Assembly (NCBI RefSeq): GCF_030936135.1
Contig: NC_082594.1
Location: 48,179,369 to 48,243,368, forward strand
DNA length: 64,000 nt
Direction: 5' to 3'
Origin: Gavia stellata
Taxonomy: Eukaryota; Chordata; Aves; Gaviiformes; Gaviidae
Shown: positions 12,471 to 26,010 of the stretch, one piece after another
Position numbering within the stretch: position 1 is the stretch's first letter
Layout: each line of letters opens with the position of its first letter
Program-made: the position numbers and the translations under genes
The notes under the pieces: generated by a model
Databases searched by the model: none
Seen by the model: the letters and a program-made list of their open reading frames with translations, nothing else
What the model was told of the DNA's origin: nothing

Positions 12471-15400
12471 GAGGCCAAGGCTGTCCTTGGCCTCTCTTCT
12501 GCCTTATCCCGTTTTCCAGAGATTTTGTTTCCGAAAACATATGATCTTTGAGGCACATCAATTCTCAGTTGTTCTTTGCCAGTCTTTATCAAAACCCTGT
12601 TCATATCATTCCTGTTGCCATACTATCTGACGGTCTCCTTGTTTGCATAAAGATCAGCCATAACATTCACATGGTTTTAAAATCCACAAGCCTGTTTTAT
12701 TAATATTATCTGATATCCCTATCTTTATGTGGATTCCTCCAAAACACTGTATGTTATGAGCAACTCAGCTATTCTTTTCCTTTCTGTATTGTGCCAAGGT
12801 TTTTTTTTACACTTTCAGTGCTTTACAGCTTCACAGTCAACTTCCCTTACTAGTATTCAGACAGACAAAAGTTAAGTGGCCACCAGCTGCCATCATAATT
12901 TGTCAAAGCATCTTCTGAACTTATCATTTTGCATATGTAAAGCGTATCTACAAATTCTACATATCTAACATAGAAAAGAAGTCAATATGAGTAATGCAAG
13001 CTAGAGATGTTCCTTAAATATGAAACGGTTGAGAGGCAGAGGCTATTAGACTAGTGTAATTACTGTCCATAGCTTTACTTTTCATTAATACTCGATTGGA
13101 ACCCAGTCAGATTCCAGGAAGGAATATTATAGGACCAAATTTTATCATCCAACAAATTCCAGGAAAAAAGGTATTTTGCAGTGGAGCAAGATAATGGCTA
13201 GACAAGAGAATCTGACAGCTCAAGTCCTGGATATTCTCAGTATTTGTGATCTCTTGCTGTATCTCCTCTAAAGTTTACCATTTATTTGATTTATAAAATG
13301 TGTGTGGAAATAGCGTTGTGATTTTCATGATAGTCCAAGAATAGAAATGAGGCAAGACCTGTGGGAGAGAGATTTTAATTTACTACATAACTGCTAGAAC
13401 TGGGAAAAAGGCAAGTTCTGAGGCATAAAAGTCTTTTTTCAGCATATTATCTGTCCCTACATACCTTTCCTCCCTTATGTAACATTTTCATAATTTAAAA
13501 TGATTCATTATTTGCCTGGGCATTTCTTGTAATAGATTATGAATGGAAATAGTTAAGGATCTATACAGTATTTTATTCATCTGCTGGGCCTTTGTTGTTA
13601 GACTGTTGCTGTTTCATTTACTAATCATTTGTTTCTGTGACAATTTAAGCCAATCTGTCCATTTTTAATCTTTGAGAACTTTAAAAAAAAGAAAAAGGTA
13701 TCTCAGAAAAATAATTTTGTCAATTAAAAGATGAATTGCTACTGTGAGCTCCTTCTTCATTTCATAAGAGGCTGCTGTCTGGGCTTCCTGAGCTGGGTGG
13801 GGAGAAGGAAGAGAATTAGACAGAAAAGATACAAAAGGTTGGTTCAGTTTCCTTAACTTTCAGTTGCCATTTCAAAGGCCCTCAGGTTTCTCAGAAAGAT
13901 GCCATCTGACAGCTCAAAAAGCTGAGGTATCTCCTAGGTTCTGCCAGCCCTATTAGGATGCCTTGAGTATCCTAGGGCATTTCAGATGACGCTCACCTGG
14001 AGTCTCAAATGATGGAAAGAGCATGGGGGTTTTTGTTTGTTTCGTTGCTTTTTTTAATCTAGCATTTCCAGTTGATCTGGTAAGTTGTGTAGTGCAACTA
14101 TAATGTGAAGGGAGACAACAAAAGGAAATAATTGCAGTAATCCAGCCTTACTTTCCCATGAACTGGGACAAGTCTAATAACTGTCATAAGTTAATAGTGT
14201 CTTATGGCTATGTTTTTTTTAAATTCCAGTGGTCTGTGTTCTGATTCACGGGCTATCTACTCTATTCCAGAAAATAATTGTTAAAAAGAAAAAAAAAATG
14301 TTTTGGTGCAGCTTGATGGCACCTGAGAATTTATTTCAGAGGGATTTACGAATCCTGATTTTATAGCTGCTTTGTGCCTTTGGGCACATCAAAACAGTTG
14401 GGGACATGCGAAGTATCTGGCCCTTACAGTTCAAAGATGTTTATTTTAGCCTTGCTTATTTTAACCTTAGGAAGTTCTACTATTGTGGTACTAACTGTTG
14501 TGGCAAAAGAAACTATTATCTTATTCTAGGCTCATTTTAAAAGAAATGATAGTGATTCACCGAAAGAATTATTCATACTTGACTGAAGTGACAACATGTT
14601 ATTGTACCAAGATACAGGAAAATATAAAATTGTGTTTGTACTTTGCTTTGGACACAATGGTATTTTAAAAAAATCAAATACTAATGTGTACTTTGGCACA
14701 AGATCTTTAGCTTTGTACCTCCCTCTGACAAAAGGTGATGCAAGAGCTTGCATCCAGCCTCTGTGCAGACAAGGACAGTGCTTCAGGGGAATGCCAGACA
14801 ATGTAGTAGCTCTTCTGTAGTAGTCAGGGAAAACACACTTCCCCTTACAGTTAGCTGCTAAGTAACCTTGGTTTTATCCTCTTTCCTTTTTAAGTACCCA
14901 ATTCTGCTCTCATTGAGGTGAGTGAGAGCTTTTGCAGGAAATTTGCTTTTGTTCTATAGAAATTTATGGGAAGGAAATGGTACTTCAGGAAGAGTTCATT
15001 CCTGTGCCTTTATGAATTTTCTATAGCAAGGTTCACAGCAACAGCATTACCACTACATTTACCTGCAATTCAGAAATAATCTTAAACTCTCATTGCTATC
15101 AACTACGTGTGTGTTTAGCTGTCTTAAAATCAAGACAGACATTTAAGATCCTGCTATGGCCTTAGAAGACTAACCTTATGTGCTTTCATAAAACACCAAA
15201 AGACTTCTGTTTATGTTCTTTTGCATCCATTGCCACCCTCTTGATGAGACACCTGGTGCTGAGGTGCTGCACATCAGATACCTCTCCTGTTTTGCTCTTA
15301 TAAAGGGAAACAGGACAGTTTGTATCATTGTCTGTGTGTTACTATGAGAGAAAATTAGATTACACCTTGCACTTTGAAGCAGAAAGAAGAGGAAGTCGTG

Positions 15401-16984
15401 GCAGATTTTACCTTCTACAAGAGATTCTGAGTCGTGGAGGGGCTATTCAAAAATCACAAGCAACCATTACACTCACTTTTGCTTGCTTCATTTTGTGAAA
15501 ACAGCAGAAAGCAGTTGTGGTTCTGCATTCCTTCTTGGTTATCGTGGACATAAATCAATCACAGATTTGGAGGCAGGTATTTCAAATCTTGAACTCCATA
15601 TGACATTCAGTACAAAGTCAACATACAGTGGTTTATTTTTCTGAAGAACCAAGTTTGAGCACCTGTCTATGAATATTCCAGCTGTGGTGTACACAGTGCA
15701 CATAGTTAAGACATGTTCTAGTTAGCAATGTCTGTTGGGATTGTGCTTGTGTCTTGAATATTGCCAGGCTCAGTACTGAAGACACAAAGAATGAAAGAAG
15801 CCTAGTCACCGCTTAGTGTGTTTTTTTCCTATTCACGCTGTTGGGAAGCCAGTCACTTACTATTGGGGCCATCAATAGACTCTGACTCATTGATATTTTT
15901 GCCCTAATAATTTGGTTTTGAATAGAAATTATTTTTTTCTGGTATAGGTATCTAATCTAAGTCTTTCAGATTTAAGAGCTCTTATAGCATGGCTGTGACA
16001 TGATGATCACATAAACCAATTCTAATGGAGTTTATGAACACAGACACTAAATAGAATTACTTACCTTTAGGGGCAACAGTACAAATGGTGAAATGAATTA
16101 GCAACTTGATCTGTTGGATATCTTAATTTGCCAGCTAGATTTGGACAAAAGTAGTATAAGAGAGTGTGGTATGAGCCTCTTTATCCTCAAAGATAGAGGA
16201 TACCAGCACTGATTTCCTGAATACTGACTGATTCACTATTATTGTCCCTGACATATGAACCACTACGTTTTTCAGTAATAAATGTCAGGTATAACGTTTA
16301 AAAACAGCAGACTAACAAGTTACAGCAAAGATCCATACTGATTTTTCCTTTGCTAAATCTGAACTCTGTATCAGTTATCTCTATCCTGGTACTAAGTAGC
16401 CTTCTCAGAATTAGTAGAGGCTAACTCTGTGACATATCCCCAGACTCCCATTACAAAAATACCTCTCTCCTATTTAAGCAGTAGCTTTGTTTCTCTGATT
16501 TGGAAAAAAAGCCTGAAAAGCTGTCTTTTTTCCTCTCTTAGCTCTGTTCTTACGGGCATCTGGTTCAGACGGAGTTAAGGGTCTTCTAGTTCACTGAAAC
16601 ATCTGGTGCTATAAATATTCATGCCTTGGTAGGATTCCAAATTTTTTTGTGTCCATTGGCTTCTTTTTCTAAAAAATACATGAGGAGATTATATGAGGGG
16701 AGCTTTCCTCCGTCTCAGTGATTGCTCAGAGTTATGACTGCATCTTCAAAAACTGCTGAAGGAGGAAGAAAATTGAGATTGTATAAAAGCAGTATAGCTA
16801 TACTGAGACAGGCAAAAAACCCCACAAACATTTAGACCAGCATCCTCTCTCCAACACTGATCAACAACACATGACACATTCGACAGTGCATGACTATACA
16901 TTGATTTCCTCAACGCTTCATTAAGCCTTGTCTAAAGTTAGCAGAGAAGCCCTTCTTACAACCAACAGAGAGAATGGAGTAAAT
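12471..16984. other. intergenic, no gene recognised
   Basis: AT-rich DNA without a convincing exon, RNA gene or repeat. Short frames (89 codons at most) have no recognisable protein similarity. Confidence 0.5.
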
Positions 16985-17155
16985 GTGGACTCCAGTTGAA
17001 ACAGATTCTCCATCCTTGGAGATATCCAAAATTTGACTGGGCAAGGCCTGAGTAACCTGATCTAACTGGGCCTGCTCTGAGAAAAGAGTTGGACTAGCTC
17101 ACCTCTGCATCTCCCTTCCAACCTCCATGAAGCTGTGACTCTATCCGTTCTATTT
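16985..17155 (+). mobile_element. CR1 3' end fragment
   Basis: The terminal part of a CR1 in sense orientation. It carries 'ttctccatccttggagatatccaaa' (17006-17030), a degraded 'ctgggcaaggcctgagtaacctg' (17037-17059), 'gttggactagctcacctc' (17089-17106), 'cccttccaacctccatgaagctgtgactct' (17112-17141) and a worn octamer tail 'atccgttctat' (17142-17152). The left border is uncertain. About 170 bp remain, so it is a severely 5'-truncated insertion. Confidence 0.78.
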
Positions 17156-17642
17156 AGCATCCATCCATCTATTGCTAATGCCTTGGTAGCAGAAAAACAA
17201 ATCCTTCTCGCACTCATCTGCTATCTTTTCAGTTATGCAATGCGAATGTCAAAACACACATTCTGTAACTTTTTGAAGGCACATAGGATAAGCTAGATGT
17301 CTACCTATGAGCTAGATGCCCAAGCTCCCATTACAATCAGTCGAAATCAAATCAATACAGTCGATAGCTGCAGTAAATTTTATGAGTCTAGGTTGCCCAC
17401 ATTCTCTACAAATTTGTTACTAACTTGCTGCATTTAAGCTACAGCTTAGGTTGCCCCTGCCAATGTGGTGCACTACAACTAGTGCAGTTTATGTGGGTCA
17501 CACCTGTTTTACGCAGAACTGGGAATTTGCTACTAGTCTAATTAAAGTCTTGACAGTCTAATCAAAGAATTATTATTAGTCTGGGTAAAACGATACTAAC
17601 AATTATAATTCAAAGTATCCAAACATTACGGCTCATCCCAAT
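17156..17642. other. intergenic, nothing recognised
   Basis: About 490 bp between two CR1 fragments, with no gene or repeat that I can recognise. Confidence 0.5.
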
Positions 17643-17733
17643 AATCACAGAATCACAGAATCACTAAGGTTGGAAAAGACCTGTAAGATCATCAAGTCCA
17701 ACCATCAACCCAACATGACCATGCTCAATGATA
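17643..17733 (-). mobile_element. CR1 3' end fragment, minus strand
   Basis: The + strand begins 'aatcacagaatcacagaatcac' and continues 'aaggttggaaaagacctgtaagatcatcaagtccaaccatc'. This is the reverse complement of an avian CR1 3' end with its ATTCTGTG octamers, here CACAGAAT twice. Only about 90 bp are recognisable. The element's 3' end points left. Confidence 0.8.
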
Positions 17734-20265
17734 ATGATACAGTGCAAACTGAAATACCCAAACTTTACAGTAATTGTCCCTTTCTCTGGTATTATGGTCA
17801 CCTTTCCACCGTCATTCTGATGACACAGAGATCACATCCTAAGATTCATGGCTTTCGTCTTGTGAGGAGGGTGTCATGGCGAGTCATCCATGGAATAGAT
17901 AAGATGTTGGGGGGTTCTTCCTCCTCTTTTCTAGCAATATGATGTTGGTGTTGATGGTTTCCTACTCCTTACTCTTGAGTCTGCTTAGTGTCATTATTAT
18001 GTACTTGCTAACACAGTCCACTTGCTCCTTATCCATTGGTTCACAATTCCATATTACATCCAAATCTACTATGTACGGTATGTTTTACATACATCAGATG
18101 CCTGTTCTTTGCTCTTTTTGTTACTCCTGAATTGTTTTACTCAGCTCCCAAGGCTGCATTCCTTTGGCAGCCAGTAACTGACTACTGCTGAGTTGTTTAT
18201 GACCCAGGGGCCTCTGTTATCATCCTGTGTCTGCACTTTCAAGGCTCCAGTTATCATTCTATGCCTGTACTTCTCTACACTGCATTTTTATTCTAGCATC
18301 ATACATAGGTCTCTATAGAAAGAAAAACTACATGTTGTACCTACTACGTATAAAAATATGTATTACAATAAGCCTTACACCATTCCACCGTGCAAAGCTA
18401 AGCAACGCCTGAAACAAATCAGGTTAACAGTCACGTAGTTGTCAGAAAACCGCTGTTTCAGCCAAACAAACTAAACCCAGCCTCTAGGCAGGACAAGTCC
18501 AGGTGAATCCTGACAAGTCCTATGGCCTCTGCTGTGAGCTTAACACAGAGCCTGCAGCCTGCTACTTACAGTGGTAGCACTGTATGTGCTGGCTTTTAAG
18601 GCTGAAAAGTCTGAAGAGCTATTCAGTTCACCCTGTAACAGATGCTGCCATTTGAAAAGCCCAGTCCCACCCGTAGTGTCCTGAATGTGTTTTGAATCCT
18701 GGCAATGCATTCTTTGATCTTCAAGGAAAGTGGATTATTAATATTTTCTTTACCTAGTTCTGATAGTGCAAAGGTTGAATAACATTTCTAAAAGTCATCC
18801 TGAAAAGCACATGCTTGGCAAAACTGTTTTGAAATGCAAATACCATGGTCTTATCTACACATGCTTTACCTCTGCGAGAGCTCATATGTCAGAACAAATG
18901 GTGCATTACACATCTGGAACCAGCTTTTCTATCATTCATAACTCTGATTTTGTCCAAATGAGCCCAACAAATGCCATGCCTCCTTCATGACTGGGACATT
19001 TGCCTCAGAGTAGAAATAATCGAGACCAGCACATCCTTCCAAGTGGATATTTGTGTGCTGAGTTGAACAACATTCTGTGTTGCCTGTTGACATCTGCGTT
19101 TCAGCAGTCATACTCCTGTAGTACTTGCTGACTTGTCACTGTGCCTGCTACATGTAGATTCACTTTTGCTAGGATTTTCGCACAAGACCCAGATCTTAAT
19201 CTCCAGTTGCAGAGATCAGAAAAAAATGCTGGAAAACACTATTGGTCCCATTCAGTATGCAATTCTGGGCTTCATTTCTGCTGAAACTTGGTATGGCATA
19301 TATCAAAGACTAGAAAATTTGGTATCATGCATGCCTGAGTCTGTCCTTCAAATGGAGTTGGGATATGGTCAATGGAAACAGGACCCAGGAAAGCAATCTT
19401 AGATCCATAAATATAGGGAGCAAAGGACTATTTCTTAGTTCCAGTCAAACTCTCTCAAAGTATCAGCCAGCATCTTGGGCAATATGGTTTCTCACATCTG
19501 TTGGTTTCTAAGTTTCCAAAGGTTCTTGCAAATCATTTTTCACCTGTTTCTCTTCCTGTCTGGTTCCTTCTCTTCTTTCTGAGACTGCAGATTTTACAGA
19601 GGCTCCCATTTTCAATTCCCACCATTTTGCTTCTTATTGTATTTGTCAGTGCAAACAGCTTAATAGCAGTATTGTCAGCACATGATTCGGCACTTCTGGA
19701 AGCTCTCACTGCAGAGTATTCCAAATGACAAACAAATAAGCTCACTTTATTCTTACTCAATGTATTTATTAAGTTAGAGACTTATAGATGGAACATGCCG
19801 TGGTCCTGATCCTCAGTCACTCATTCCCCTTTCTGAGAAGGGCACCCGGGTTTGGTTTTTTTCTGTTATGGCCACGTTGCAGAACTAGCATGGTGGTTGA
19901 TGCCACAAGGTTTTTACCACCAGGAGAAGATGGCTGGCATGTGAACACAGTTGCAGAAGTACAGGAGACTAGTCTCTTACGCCTAGAATTGAACTCTTGA
20001 ATATCCTTTCCCTCTTTCGTCTTCCCCCCTTATTCTGTGATGAGCAAAATTAACTCTTAAGTGGCCTTTTCCTCAACCTTCCAGCCACAAAGGGCTAATC
20101 AAATGAGATACCCTAAAAAAAAAAAATAAAATGAGCTCCAACACTGAGATGAAGTACCTTCTGCTATTTTTCTGAGAAACATACCCTTATTAAAGACACA
20201 TTCTGCACACCCTGTGGGTCACCTGCCAGCCTCCTCATCTTGTGCACTGCCTTTTTATGTCTGAA
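17734..20265. other. intergenic, no gene recognised
   Basis: AT-rich DNA with short frames only (at most 90 codons) and no recognised domain, RNA gene or repeat. A run of 11 A near 20115-20125 is the only simple sequence of note. Confidence 0.5.
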
Positions 20266-20670
20266 TTAATTTAGGAGCTCCTTGCTTATCCATGCAGGAC
20301 TCCTGCTGCCTTTGTTTGATCTCTTACTTGTTGGGATGGACCTTTCTTGAGCTTCAAGGAGATGATCTTTGAATATCAACCAGCTCTTCTGGACCCCTCT
20401 TCTTTCCAGGGTCATACCCCATGGGATTCTTCCAAGAAGATCTCTGAAGAGGTTGAAGTCTGATCTCCTGAAATGCAGACTTGTGGTCCTGCTTTTTGCC
20501 CTGCTTCCTCCTCTTAGGATCCTCCTCCTCCTGGATCCTCCTGGATCCTGTGACTCCAGTGGTCGCATGGCCGCTGCAGCCAAGGCTGCCTCCAACTTTC
20601 ATATCCCTGACCCATTCTTCCTTGTTTGTAAGTATCAAGTCCAGGACAGCACCTTTCCTTGTTGGCTCCT
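20266..20670 (-). mobile_element. CR1 ORF2 endonuclease-to-linker fragment, minus strand
   Basis: Read on the minus strand, the segment gives the C-terminal end of the CR1 endonuclease domain, EEPTRKGAVLDLILTNKEEW then DMKVGGSLGCSGH. This is the 'LLDLxLTN...GCSDH' signature of APE-type LINE endonucleases, with the usual D before H changed to G here. After a frameshift it continues with LLEAQERSIPTSKRSN...SPAWISKELL, the linker before the reverse transcriptase. A CCT-rich patch at 20516-20550 may be a local expansion. The fragment is not functional: it is partial, frameshifted and lacks the neighbouring domains. It abuts a second CR1 piece of opposite orientation at 20671. Confidence 0.82.
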
Positions 20671-20811
20671 CAAGGCTGAGAGAACTGGGATTGTTCAGCC
20701 TGGAGAAGAGAGGGCTCAGGGGGATCCCATACATGTGTATGAACACCTGAAGGTAGGGAATGAAGAAAAGGCAGCCTGATGCTTTTCAGCGGTGCCCAGT
20801 GACAGGACCAG
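20671..20811 (+). mobile_element. CR1 late ORF2 fragment, plus strand
   Basis: A sense CR1 stretch starting 'caaggctgagagaactggga' and containing 'ttgttcagcctggagaagagagggctcagggggatc' (20691-20726) and 'ttttcagcggtgcccagtgacaggacca' (20783-20810). It stops before the CR1 3' UTR and octamer tail, so both ends are missing. It directly touches the opposite-strand CR1 piece on its left. Confidence 0.82.
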
Positions 20812-23800
20812 AAGTATTTATCTTAGAATGAGACAAACTGCATCACAAAAGTGCCTGTTTTTCTCCACTCACTATAAAAAACATCCAGATATCTAGATCT
20901 GATGCAGACATCTGTAACAGAAACATCTAATTTAGGTGAGATAAGTGCTCTGTAGTGGAATAAACCCGAGCAACACGGCTGACAAACATTTCAAGATAAG
21001 CGTTCCTCCTTTCCTTTAGCGGAACTCACATAACCAAGTGCAGGATCAAACCCTTACTGAACTGCTGAGTTTAGAGCACTTCTGTACATTCCCAGCAGCA
21101 TTTAAGACACTCAAGCATACCACTGTCTTTTTTGCCTCAAAACTGCTATGAATGCTGAAATACCATGCCTGAAGCTACATACATGCACTGCACAACTGAA
21201 CAAAAGCTAGCTTCAGTGGAAATTGTCATTGAAGATTATTTCTCAAAATTCATTTTTACTTTCTGCCACTGCAGTCCTAGGTCAGCTCAGATGTTGATGG
21301 ATACTTCCACTCGGATGCAGCGAACTAGGCATTTTTTCCAGAAAGCGACATGCTTTTGAAAACAAGAGTACAGAAAAGACTTGAGCAATTTTAATTACAG
21401 TTGTGACTATGTGTTTGCGTATTACTAGTTCCTGAGGTATGTCTGGATAAAATTTAGGCGACTGCCTCTAGCTGAAATAGTACAGTGTATTCTGATAGCG
21501 GGATACACGTTGTTTGACTGTTAGCATGCTAGACCAGTGAAAAAGAACATTTTTATCCATGTTTAACAAGTTATCTGCTGAGGTAAGTGGTATAGTCAGA
21601 CAGTTTTAACTGCCATCTACGCTCATGTGTCTACGTAATAGGTGAAAACCATGCATGTCAGAAATCCTCTGAAAGTTGTTTGAAGGGCTTTGCAAGAGAC
21701 AGAATGCTTACTCAACAGGAAACTTGAGGCATGGGGCCTTCGGCAGAATTTAGGCTGAGTTAGTGTTGCAGCTGGCTAGGTTTGGTTGATGATATGGTGG
21801 TTAATGGCATAGCAATGCTCTATTTTTGTTTATATTCTGACTCACATTCAAAGGAGACTAAACTAGCATTACAGGGAGCCACTGTAACAGCACAGCACTG
21901 TGTGATTTTTAATGCAGTTGTATTACAAACACAGAATAAAAGGGTGGTTCCTAATCCAAGAGGTTTATAATTTCTGCAGAGCTTTATTTTATATAGAAGA
22001 AAATCATTCTGGGCATAAAGCCTGCTCAAGAGCTGTATATATGGGAAACATACATAATGATGAACAGACTGAAAGTTATTTAGAACAAACCCATTATCAG
22101 TACTGTGCAGGACATCTAATTTGTATGCTCAGCATCATCTTGATACTGAAAAGATAATTTCCACTTTATAGCTTTTTCAAATAGATGTTTATATTGTATT
22201 ATAAGTGTTAGGAGAAATGCCAATACATTAGACTTACTGACATAGCAGTAACTTACTGTGAATATATACTCAGTTTCCCTCTGTTCCTGTAGGACAGAAA
22301 CCATGCATTGTAGTTAATATTTTAAAGCTATACTGGCACCACAAGAGCATGGAGTAACTTGTGTATCTATTACTTGGCCTTCCCTCTTCTAGCTGTATAA
22401 CAAAATGATTTTCAGATAACATCCAGGCCTTTACTGTTTAGATTTTTTGCACATTTATTCTCATATAATTTCATTCAAGATGTTTTAAAACAGAGACAAT
22501 AGTCACATCATTCACAGAAGACTGAGAACCAATTTAAAAACAAAGCAGCTTTCAGAGTAATGGCTGAACAAATATTTGAATAATCTTTTTTCTAAGGAAT
22601 ATGCCCTAAAACTGTTTTCTACTTAATCATACCTTAATGATAGCACAAAAAAGACAAGGATTGCCAAGATCAGAGTGGAAATGTCTTGTCCAAATAGGAC
22701 TTCATAATAGCAATGGATTTCTTCTTGTAGTATCCATCTGTATTGACTTCCAATGCACAAAGCATATTGCCATCTGTATTTTCTACCATTTCCCACATTT
22801 TTTTCCAACAGATCTCAAGGGTTTGGGGATATTTTTTTTTGTCTTTGTTTTCAAACTGGAGGTATTTTCTCACATATTTCCCACATTCCTTCATAATTCA
22901 GTGTATATTTACATTCTTCATTCTGTATTTATGCTTTACTGTCATCAGTTTTATCGACTTTGCCTGACTTCTGCACATTCCATTCAATACCATTTGTTAA
23001 ATGGAAACTTCAAACCCATATGTGGATTTTTTTGTTTTTTAAATGTTATTTCCATAACAGCACATGATGGGTACTGTCAAGACTAGGTTTTTAACATCAG
23101 ATCTTTATCTGAAAAAACACTGAAAAACTATACCATATAGATTTTTAAAAATTGTAATTAATCCAGGTGTTTGGGGTTTTGTTGTTTTTTTTTTTTTCAG
23201 GTAGTGTCCACCACTGGTGTTTGTTACACACAAATAATCAAACTATTATATTTTATTACAAGGCATTTTCCAAAAAGTAGATATAAACTCATAGATATTA
23301 AAGAGAGAATCCAGCTTTAAAAAGAACAATTTCAAACTGGCACACACGTGTTTACTCCTGTGATTCTTCTGCTTTGTACTGACTTGTGTCAAAGTACACA
23401 AGCCTTTCTGAAGAGGTGGGGCTTAGCAGATCCTTCTTACTCACTGTTAGACCCTCCTCTGTCACCTGTGTGAAACGCTGTCAGGCTTTGCATTCATTCT
23501 TCATAGCAACATCCAGTTTGTGTCACATTATGTGGAAATACAACTTTCTAAGAAGAATCCACTCTGGGAGACAAGGACACACTGCCTCAGCCTTTATTTA
23601 TGGACTCTGTACCACTTCGTCTAGATTCATACCTTACTGCACAAAACTGACTAAGCAACCATCTTGCAGTGGCAGCTCACTACGCTTTTTTCTGCAAAAC
23701 CACTGAGCTATGGTGAAGAAGTTGTACTGCTGCTAATGTGAGCATTGGCTCCCTGAATTTGTCTGAAGCGTAGCTATGTCTGTTTGGCAGATAATGTTCC

Positions 23801-25517
23801 CTCACTTCTATGGTCTCCTGCTTTAACCGTGTTGTGGCCAGCAAAGGTAATTAGTGTAAGGTGTAAGAGAGACAATAGAGACATAGGGATCTGACCATGC
23901 CACCAATTTAGACAAAGTACAGCTATGCACAGCTACGACGGGTTTGTCAGAATATAGCTGAACTAGTTTAAAACTGTCTTTGTGACTAACAGGAAATAGC
24001 TGTGGCACTATAGAGATCCATGCAGACTGCAAAATCCATCCTAGACCAAGGCAAATATTTGAGATGTTTCCCACCCTGAGCTCTGTGTTGCAGTAATGAC
24101 ATTTAAAGCTGGTTCAGATATATTCATATGGTATTTGGACATATCCAAGGACCAGATTTGCAAGACTATACACATGTATATACACACTGAACAAAGATGA
24201 CAACAATGTAATTGAAAATCTGTGTTCAGCTGCGAAATCTTAGAAGTAGCCCAGTGTTCCTGTTAATGATGGCTCTGGCATTGCCTGTGTTGCCTAAAAA
24301 AGGAGAAGAAAAGATGAAGAAAACCAAGCCAACCTCCTGCTGTTTCCTTCTAAGAAATTCAGTCCCAGTGGTTTCTTTAAGCCAACTTCCTGCTTAAAGT
24401 AGCTATCTGAACCCATGTAGAGATCAGAAATTTTGTGTAGTTTACATAACCAAGAACATGGAATTAAAACTAAATAGTTTAAAATCAGAGTTTGAAAACA
24501 GTGAGGAAAACAAATACAGTCAGTAAATTCACAGCCTGGTTTCAGGTCGGTCCATGAGTAAATCAGATACATTAACTTCATTAGATCTACATTTGGAAAA
24601 ATCTATTTATTTCCCACTAACATTATCTGTATTACAGCTCTGAAAACCAATGCTCAAGATGCAAAATACAGCTGCAAAACCTGAAATCTATGTTGTTCAG
24701 TTTTTGGATAGAAATGTACAGCTTCTATTCTAAATTCTGTATATGGTACAGAAAGCAAAATAGGACATTAAGAATAATATTTACTTAAAATAGTACAAAA
24801 TTGTAGAATAATATAAATATGCAGTATTGGTTTTATGTATGTTTATGAGGATAAAATTAACCTAGTTCTGAAATCTACCTATTTTGTAAGTTCCATCAAA
24901 AACCTTAAAAATTTGAATAGGCTTATACAGGTGAAGAAGTGTAAAGTTAAATACAGCGCTTCCTTATTTGCTGGCCATTGATTGAATAATGAATGAAAAA
25001 CAAGTTTAAAATTGCTAACAGTCTTGTACTGCAATTACTTTCAGACTTGTCTGAATTCAGATCACATCCTTCAAGGCAACTTTTTGCAGAACTGAGCTTG
25101 CAACAGTTCTTACTACCAAGGAGATTCTTTTCTTGGCTCATTTTCATGGTGGAGCAAAGTTTAAACGGTTGTAAACTTGCTGACTAACAGCAATTAAGTT
25201 TCTTATTTCCTAAAACAAATCTGAAGCAATAGTTTCTTTCAAATGTCATTTTGACACTATTTTGTTTACATGCTATTCAAAACACTATTTATGCTTCCTT
25301 AAATACAGGTCATTTACAATAAACAATTTACTGCAGGATCCAGAAAACAGTGATAACCATTACTGTCACTGGCCCTTAGGGCTTAAGGTCAAACAGAAAA
25401 AGTAAATCTTAAAACTAATATAAAAGTGTTTCAGTCAACACGACTTGTTAATCTAAGTAATAAAGTCCTAACAGTTCTGAAATACACATTTCTTACGTTC
25501 AAGATATATTTTGTACA
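20812..25517. other. intergenic, no gene recognised
   Basis: AT-rich DNA. The longest frame (22637-23086 on +, 149 codons) is Phe/Ile/Tyr-rich with no recognisable domain and looks like chance in AT-rich sequence. A T run lies near 23183-23199. No RNA gene or known repeat was recognised. Confidence 0.5.
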
Positions 25518-26010
25518 GGAGAGTACAAGAGAGATGTGGACATACTGGAGAGAGTCCAACAAAGGGCCACCAAGATGATGAAGGGACTGGAGCATCTCTC
25601 CCGTGAGGAAAGGCTCTGAGACCTGGGACTGTTCAGCCTGGAGCAGAGAAGGCTCAGGGTAGATCTCATCAGTGTATATAAATACCTGAAGGGAAGGCGC
25701 AAAGCGGATGGAGCCAGGCTTTTTTCAGTGGTGCCCAGTGACAGGATAAGAGGCAATGGGCACAAACTGAAACACAGTATGTGTCATCTGAACATCAGGA
25801 AACACTTTTTTACTGTGAGGATGAGTAAGCACTGGCACAGGTTGCCCAGAGAGGTTGTGGAGTCTCCATCCTTGGAGATACTCAAAAGCCATGTGCACAT
25901 GGTCCTGGGCAACCAGCTCTAGGTGGCCCTGCTTGAGAAGGGAGGTTGGACCAGATAACCTCCAAAAGTCACTTCTGACCTCAACTGTTCTGTGTTTCTG
26001 TGGTTCTGGG
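25518..26010 (+). mobile_element. CR1 3' end fragment, about 490 bp
   Basis: A sense-strand CR1 piece covering the last part of ORF2 and the 3' UTR. Landmarks are 'actggagagagtccaacaaagggccacc' (25543-25570), 'gaaaggctctgagacctgggactgttcagcctgga' (25608-25642), 'gtggtgcccagtgacagg' (25728-25745), 'ctgaacatcaggaaacactttttt' (25788-25811), 'cacaggttgcccagagaggttgtggagtctccatccttgg' (25835-25874) and worn octamers 'ttctgtgtttctgtggttctg' (25988-26008). It is dead, with stops in every frame. Confidence 0.9.

Noticed and set aside
12137..12604. 155-codon minus-strand ORF
   Set aside because: It lies largely antisense to the ancient LINE 3' end and has no recognisable protein features.
22637..23086. 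149-codon plus-strand ORF
   Set aside because: The predicted protein is Phe/Ile/Tyr-rich with T-run-encoded residues and no domain. This is typical of chance frames in AT-rich intergenic DNA.
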